Assembly (NCBI GenBank): GCA_910592005.1
Contig: CAJVPP010002630.1
Coordinates: 1 to 14,081 of the forward strand
DNA from: Funneliformis mosseae
Taxonomy: Eukaryota; Glomeromycota; Glomeromycetes; Glomerales; Glomeraceae
Direction: 5' to 3'
Length of the DNA stretch: 14,081 nt
Part shown: one piece after another, positions 8,971 through 14,081 of the stretch
Numbering within the stretch: the first letter of the stretch is position 1
Layout of the letters: each line of letters opens with the position of its first letter
Notes under the pieces: generated by a model
Seen by the model: the letters and a program-made list of their open reading frames with translations, nothing else
What the model was told of the DNA's origin: nothing
The model's database searches: none
Position numbers and translations under genes: made by a program

Positions 8971-9540
8971 TAATCAGGATTGATCTTGTACTTTATAATA
9001 ATAAAAAAATTTTTTATTATTTATTGATTATTTTTTAAATGGTAAAGGGTCAGATACTTATGATTCCTACTGTAATTAAGATGGATAAACTTTTATAAAT
9101 AATATTTAGTTATATATAATCAGTCAAATCTATCTTACTCAAAGAAATTTTATTATTTAGTAAGTAACCAATATATTTTATTTTTAAAAAAATTTATAAA
9201 ATATTTTACATCAATGTATTAGAAAATTAATAAGATCATTATTTAAAGAAAAATAAATGTGTGAAAAACAGTTAGATTATATAAATCTTTTTTAGTACTG
9301 ATTAAAATTTTTAAATATACATATTTAATTATATATTATGAAATTTACTTATTAAATCATGATATACCAATTTTAAATTATGTATTTCATTAAGTCTACT
9401 AATAATATCAAGTAATAATAATAATTTATGAGTCCAATCAAATTTAATTATTTTTAGTAAACTTTTTTTTAAACTATTATTATTTGAATATTATATTATT
9501 ATCATATAATCTGAAATATTAGGATCTTAACACTAGTCAA
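8971..9540. other. AT-rich DNA with no recognised gene
   Basis: No coding signal, RNA gene or ordered repeat is seen. The stretch is simple AT-rich sequence with homopolymer runs, probably including the right flank of the Tc1 relic. Confidence 0.5.
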
Positions 9541-9578
9541 AATAGTTCAAATCGGCTAAAAATTGGATGTCTAATTTT

Positions 9579-9710
9579 AGGCTAATTTTGATACTGATTT
9601 GCTATATTTTCTAATCGGCACAAACAAATGCTAATAGATGCTGATCGATTCCAATCAGACATGACTATTTAAAACTTAAATTCAATCATAAATCAGCCTA
9701 AAATTAGCCT
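9579..9710. repeat. Imperfect inverted repeat, possible small nonautonomous element
   Basis: The arm aggctaattttgatactgat (9579-9598) pairs imperfectly with 9690-9710 (aaatcagcctaaaattagcc region), separated by about 90 bp. The region 9540-9810 also repeats short words (atcgattccaatcagac and atcgacttcaattggac) and is less AT-rich than its flanks. This fits a miniature inverted-repeat element or decayed LTR fragment, but no target-site duplication was identified. Confidence 0.4.
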
Positions 9711-9835
9711 CAATTCAATATCAATTTAGCAATAATTCAGATATTGATTGATATCAATCGACTTCAATTGGACAAATAATTCAGCATCACAGATCAGTCT
9801 TAAACATTATTATATACTTATATTAAAACTGGAAG

Positions 9836-9905
9836 AAACTGACAGACCTGTCAAATATGATATATATGACAAATATGCCATATCTGCCAAATAGGATACA
9901 TATAA
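9836..9905. repeat. Short degenerate repeat of atatgacaaatatg-type words
   Basis: The words atatgacaaatatg, ccatatctgccaaatagg and tgatatatatgac recur with a loose 10-bp spacing, beside a small gacagacctgtc inverted repeat (9840-9851). The antisense 76-codon open frame over this tract (9823-10053) is Asn/Tyr/Ile-rich and looks like a by-product of AT-rich repeat sequence. Confidence 0.4.
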
Positions 9906-10871
9906 CATTTATCATATTTTTATTATATTTATCTTCATTATTATTTATTTCATATTTAACATAATTAGCATATCTGTTAGTTCTATTATTATTGTCAATA
10001 GTATTATAAATATCATAGATTTTCTTATTGTAATTCTCGTTTATAAAGGGCATGAAAATACCTTAGAAAAAGAATAAATCAAAACATTGTATTAAATATA
10101 TCTTTAATAATAATAATAAACAATCTTAACATTTTACAAACATAAAACTTATAATTTTATTCTTATTAACTAAATAAACTCTCTAATTAATAGCGTGTTA
10201 AGTTGATTGGATTTAAATCAAAGCTATTGTCTCCCTGACTTCAAATTATAATTAACTTATTTGATGGAAAGAGTAATGTTAATTAACAACAAAAAAAATT
10301 GAAAAAAAACTTTTTATAACTTATATTGTAATTTTATAATGCAAAAAGAATCAATCAATATATGATTCTATAGCAAATAAAGTAATTTTCAATCTTTGCA
10401 TATTTTTATGTTATTAAGTCAATTTTATAATTTCAAGTAAAATCTCAAAAGGTAAATAAAACTAAGACAAATACTTGAGGAATTACAAGTAAAGATTCAC
10501 AATAATATTAAAAATCATTCTCAAAATAATTCACATAAGATAAAACACAAAAATAACACAAAAATAACTCAAAGATATTTCAGAAATTACACTTCAGAGA
10601 CTCTATGTAAATATAGTAAATCAATATAATATCATACAATAAATTTATGAATAATAATTATAGGAATTACAAATAAATGAAAAGGATTATGAATAATTTA
10701 TAACAGTTTCAAAGAGTTTGCGAAGGATAAGTTTTATATTTGATTAATTATACTCTTTTATTTATACAATATATAAGTTCAATACCTAAAAGATTAACAT
10801 CTTATAAGTATTGAAACTCAAAGAAAATACAAAGATATTTATACATATATAATAATTAATAAAATAAAATA
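9906..10871. other. AT-rich DNA with one hairpin
   Basis: No gene is recognisable. A hairpin lies at 10778-10815, with 8-bp arms ttcaatac and gtattgaa and further internal pairing (aagat with atctt). Confidence 0.5.
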
Positions 10872-11090
10872 AACTAAATATATCAAAAGAAATAAAGTTG
10901 TCACTTTGCCAGACAATAAAGTTGCTGTGTTAATAAAATTGCCAGATTTGCAAGCAACTAAATGGACATCTATGATCTACGTAATTATCAAGAGCAATAA
11001 AATTGATATCTAAGGATTTACATAATAATCGATGGCAATAAAATGGACAAAAATGATCTCTCTAAAGATCTATATGACAATAAACTTGAC
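10872..11090. repeat. Minisatellite with 40-42 bp period
   Basis: Units start at about 10872, 10914, 10955, 10995, 11036 and 11078, giving spacings of 42, 41, 40, 41 and 42 bp. Each begins with a variant of caataaaattg or caactaaatgg followed by a gatct-containing or similar tail. The near-constant period despite base divergence indicates a true tandem repeat. Confidence 0.75.
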
Positions 11091-11326
11091 TTTCTAGTTT
11101 TATCAATTAAATCTACCTAAAATTTCACCTGTCATAATGTAAAAAAAAGACATCATGCATGAGAGAGTATGATTAATTCAAAGAAAAGATAAGTAATAAA
11201 ATATTTACTTTAAATAATGATAATCCTGAAACAGTTTGTCAGACAAAATCTGAAGGTTTTGATAAGCATTGAAATCAAAATCTATCAAAACATTTTGCTA
11301 TAATTTTTTATTAAAAGTAAAACTGT

Positions 11327-11439
11327 AAAACTTTTGACAGATAGCAAAAATTTGACAGTTAGCAAAAGTTTTGGCAGGTGACAAAAGTTTCAATAGGTAA
11401 CAAAAAGTTTTAACAGAAGTAAAAGTTTTGACAGATGGC
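11327..11439. repeat. Minisatellite with 18-19 bp period
   Basis: Six units start at 11327, 11346, 11364, 11383, 11402 and 11421. The consensus is aaaagttttgacagatagc. Its register is clean, and it is unrelated in sequence to the 19-bp array at 1914-2065. Confidence 0.85.
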
Positions 11440-11628
11440 ATAAATTCATTAATATTAAACTATAATATTTTAACTTTAAAAATATTTGTTTTTATAAGTT
11501 AAGAAAATCATTTATAGCAAAGTTATTCTTTAATTTTATTTATAATATCATATATTTATTTATAAAAGATAAGAAAAAAAAATCTAATTATATCATTTAT
11601 CTTTTAATTAGTATTTCTTCATTTAAAC

Positions 11629-12157
11629 TTATGACTGTATCCTATCTTCTTTATTCATTAAACTTTCATTTAAAAAATCATCATTTTCTTTATAAGAAAA
11701 TTCTTCTAATTCTTCAATAAGTTTTTGTACTTCTAAATTTAAAACCTCTTCATAAATAATGTATTATTTTGAAAGCTTTATTATAATTTAATAGTATATT
11801 TGTTTGAAGTTACATTATCCTGTAATTATAATTCATTATTTCTAGTATTCAATGCAACCAATTGGGTTACATATACTACTCTAGTATTTTTAGATAGAAG
11901 ATTAGCATTAGAAAAATAAATAATCAGATGTAGTAATTCTTCATTAATTATTGCTTCTTCTATTAATTCAGTATTTATTTCTCGTAATAATTCAATTATT
12001 GATTCTTCTGTTATATCTAATATAAAATAAAAAGTTCTTTTTTAGCATTATATAATAAGTGCATAATTTAATTATTGAATCAATTTAGGGATGGTTTAAA
12101 GCTTTGCCAATCTTTCTTTCGCTTATTCACATTTTCAAGTATCAACGACTTCACCAT
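11629..12157 (-). pseudogene. Decayed gene of unknown function
   Basis: Reading leftwards from ATG 12155-12157, protein-like text appears in shifting frames: MVKSLILENVNKRKKDWQSF, then LLYNAKKELF, then ITEESIIELLREINTELIEE followed by AIINEELLHLIIYFSNANLL and NTRVVYVTQLVALNTRNNEL, and finally NLEVQKLIEELEEFSYKEND, ending at stop 11629-11631. Stops (for example after FKPSLN) and at least two frame changes interrupt it. The composition, alternating acidic helices, is clearly protein-derived. I do not recognise a domain; it may belong to a lineage-specific expanded family. Introns could explain some breaks, but no clean GT-AG set restores one frame. Confidence 0.6.
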
Positions 12158-12880
12158 GTTTAAAAATAGAAAGTTCTTTTCTTTTAAAAACCATATTTAA
12201 ATAATAAAGATTTTAGTAATACGTGGCAAACAACTAGAGATGTATTAATAAGAAAATGGCTGAGATAACAGGTTTTAAAAATAAACAAATAATAATCAAT
12301 AATCATGTGATCGGTGATTTCTTGCCAGAAACTGTATCTCTGATCGAATGATAAGATATTAGTCAGATATCATAAAACTGATATCTGTATTATATATATT
12401 CAATTATATTCTGATATCTCTATGATTATCAAATTTTGTACTCTCTTTTATCTTTAGCAAAAATAGTTAATAATAGATTACAGATTGGGTTATTAAATAT
12501 CATATGAGTATTATATATACAATATACCTATATCAGCATGCTGATTTCTAAATAATTTTATATGATTATTATATTAAATTTATATGAAATGCAATATTTA
12601 TTAAAAATTTATTTATATGTAATTAAAACAAATTCATTATGCAATAAATATATATTAATATTATAATAACCTAATTCCTAATCCTATCAATTTATAAGTT
12701 AAATTAATATTTTATTCATTCTATTTTAATAAAATATTTAATTTTTATTGCTAATAATTTAATAAATTATCAATTAATCTCTTTTTTCTCACTGCTTCTA
12801 TCCTTTTTTTATCTATTACTTCAGTTTTCTACATCCATTTTATCTTTATCTTCATTAGAATTATATGATGCAAATATAAC
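12158..12880. other. AT-rich intergenic DNA
   Basis: No gene is recognised. A small perfect inverted repeat (cagatatca 12364-12372 with tgatatctg 12379-12387) is present, and atatc words recur around it. This stretch is the 3' flank of the membrane-protein gene on the minus strand. Confidence 0.5.
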
Positions 12881-12946
12881 CTATTCTAAAGTAACATCTG
12901 GTAATTTGAATTAGCTTTATATTTATTTAACTGTATAGATCTAACT

Positions 12947-14079
12947 TTAAAAAACACATTCATCATTTAATCCTCCATAATTTTCATCATCTTTATCAAT
13001 AACATTACTGTAATCACAATTAGAATTTCCAATAACCATTTCTACATTTTCAACATTTTTAGATTTGTATGAATTATATAATCTTATAATTATATTAATA
13101 ATATTAATTATTAAATTTATACAAGATGAGCAAAATGATAATAATGGTATAATACTCTCATGATATCTGTAAAAAATCTTTATTATTAATAATAAAAATT
13201 AATTCAACATTTAATTTGATAAAAAAGAATAAAATTAAGATAAAATATATACTTACCTGAATAAATATTATATACACTTGAGGCATTTCTTTAAATAATA
13301 AATTAAATAAATTTCCAAAAATAATTGTACTTAAAGCTTTTTCAGAAAATTTTGCATTAAAAACTTCATATTTTCCAATTTTTGATTCTAATAAAGTTAA
13401 TATTTCAATATTAGCTCCAGATAATAAAATGAATAATAATAATATTTTTATATTATTTTTTGACCATTCTAAAAATTCATCATTTTTAATTTCCTTTTTT
13501 ATAATTGAAAGTATCCATCCTAAACCTACAATGAATGGTAATACTAAAATTATAATACTTTAAAAAAAAAATTATTGTAAATATATAATTTTTTTATTTA
13601 GAAGTTTAATAAAAATGATTTATTTACCTTGGAATAAATAATATATCGCCTTTCTTTAAATTTATACAAATAAGAAGAATATAAATAATAAAGTCAAACA
13701 TAAGAATTAATTGTAAGATTTTAATATTTTTTGCCTAATTAAAAAAATTTATATTAGTTTTTGATTATTTTAGCTCAAATTAAGGTAATGATATTTACCT
13801 CCCTATTTTTTCGTTTAAAATACAAGAAAAGTAAGATCATTATGCATACACATATTATTAATACAATGTGAAAGGTTTTCCACAGATTGACTATTTTGCA
13901 AATTCAAAATTTCAATTAATTTTAAGTCGTAAATTCTTCCTAAAAAAAAATCAACTCACTTATGAAAATGAATTCTTACAAAGAGGTTCACATCCATAAT
14001 ATTCATCTAAATATCTTGAAGCTTTACCGGAACCAATGACAGTTATAGATTTAAATTTAATTAAAGTATCTAAATCAAA
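12947..14079 (-). CDS. Multi-span membrane protein, five exons, 5' end outside the window
   Basis: The spliced minus-strand model uses exons 14079-13980, 13890-13799, 13734-13628, 13557-13257 and 13177-12947, with GT-AG introns of 89, 64, 70 and 79 bp whose phases all agree. It gives about 276 residues with no internal stop. A short soluble part (TVIGSGKASRYLDEYYGCEP) precedes hydrophobic segments at VLIICVCIMILLFLYF, ILQLILMFDFIIYILLICI, IIILVLPFIVGLGWILSII, ILLLFILLSG and IIPLLSFCSSCINLIINII, so five or six membrane spans. The tail is acidic and Asn-rich. The block GANIEILTLLESKIGKYEVF followed by KEMPQVYIIFIQ recalls, from memory, a large Rhizophagus membrane-protein family, and the (E/D)xPQ motif recalls XK-related proteins; both are unverified. 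The 13178 acceptor (AAAG) was chosen because the nearby TTACAG acceptor gives an immediate stop. The role is unknown. Confidence 0.7.
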
Positions 14080-14081
14080 AT

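Noticed and set aside
13891..13979. Protein-like text inside intron 1 of the membrane-protein gene (KLIEILNLQNSQ)
   Set aside because: Including it requires a stop (T joined to GA) or a frameshift, whereas skipping the whole 89 bp with GTAAGA and AATAG joins the flanking exons in phase. It remains possible that the source exon decayed.

Overview
The window looks like nuclear DNA of an AT-rich filamentous fungus, most likely an arbuscular mycorrhizal fungus (Glomeromycotina, Rhizophagus-like). This is inferred from spliced genes with short GT-AG introns, very AT-rich intergenic DNA full of short tandem repeats, a decayed Tc1/mariner element, and a multi-span membrane protein that resembles a family I remember as expanded in Rhizophagus. 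No database was searched, so the taxon is an inference.

Layout. 1-690: the tail of an unknown plus-strand gene converges on, and overlaps by 12 bases, a minus-strand 198-residue protein with a helix-turn-helix-like N-terminus. 700-1200: two tandem-repeat tracts. 1550-2920: two diverged tandem copies of a noncoding repeat about 0.7 kb long, each ending in 19-bp repeats and a palindrome; the second copy carries mostly GC-to-AT changes relative to the first. 2960-3224: promoter and leader of the main gene. 3225-7490: three exons of an SWR1/SRCAP-type chromatin remodeller, with AT-hooks, an HSA domain, acidic histone-binding-like motifs and the N-terminal helicase lobe. Coding signal stops there, and no second helicase lobe is found in the remaining 6.6 kb. 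7981-8970: a Tc1/mariner transposase pseudogene with many TGG-to-stop changes and both catalytic aspartates lost. 9000-11500: gene-poor AT-rich DNA with an inverted repeat and two clean minisatellites. 11629-12157: a minus-strand decayed gene. 12947-14079: a minus-strand, five-exon, multi-span membrane protein gene running off the right edge.

The genes do not form a pathway. The window reads as one conserved housekeeping gene (SWR1, deposition of H2A.Z in chromatin) set in repeat-rich accessory DNA. The points most worth checking are the abrupt end of SWR1, the transition-biased decay of repeats, and the 19-bp-array/palindrome element just upstream of SWR1.
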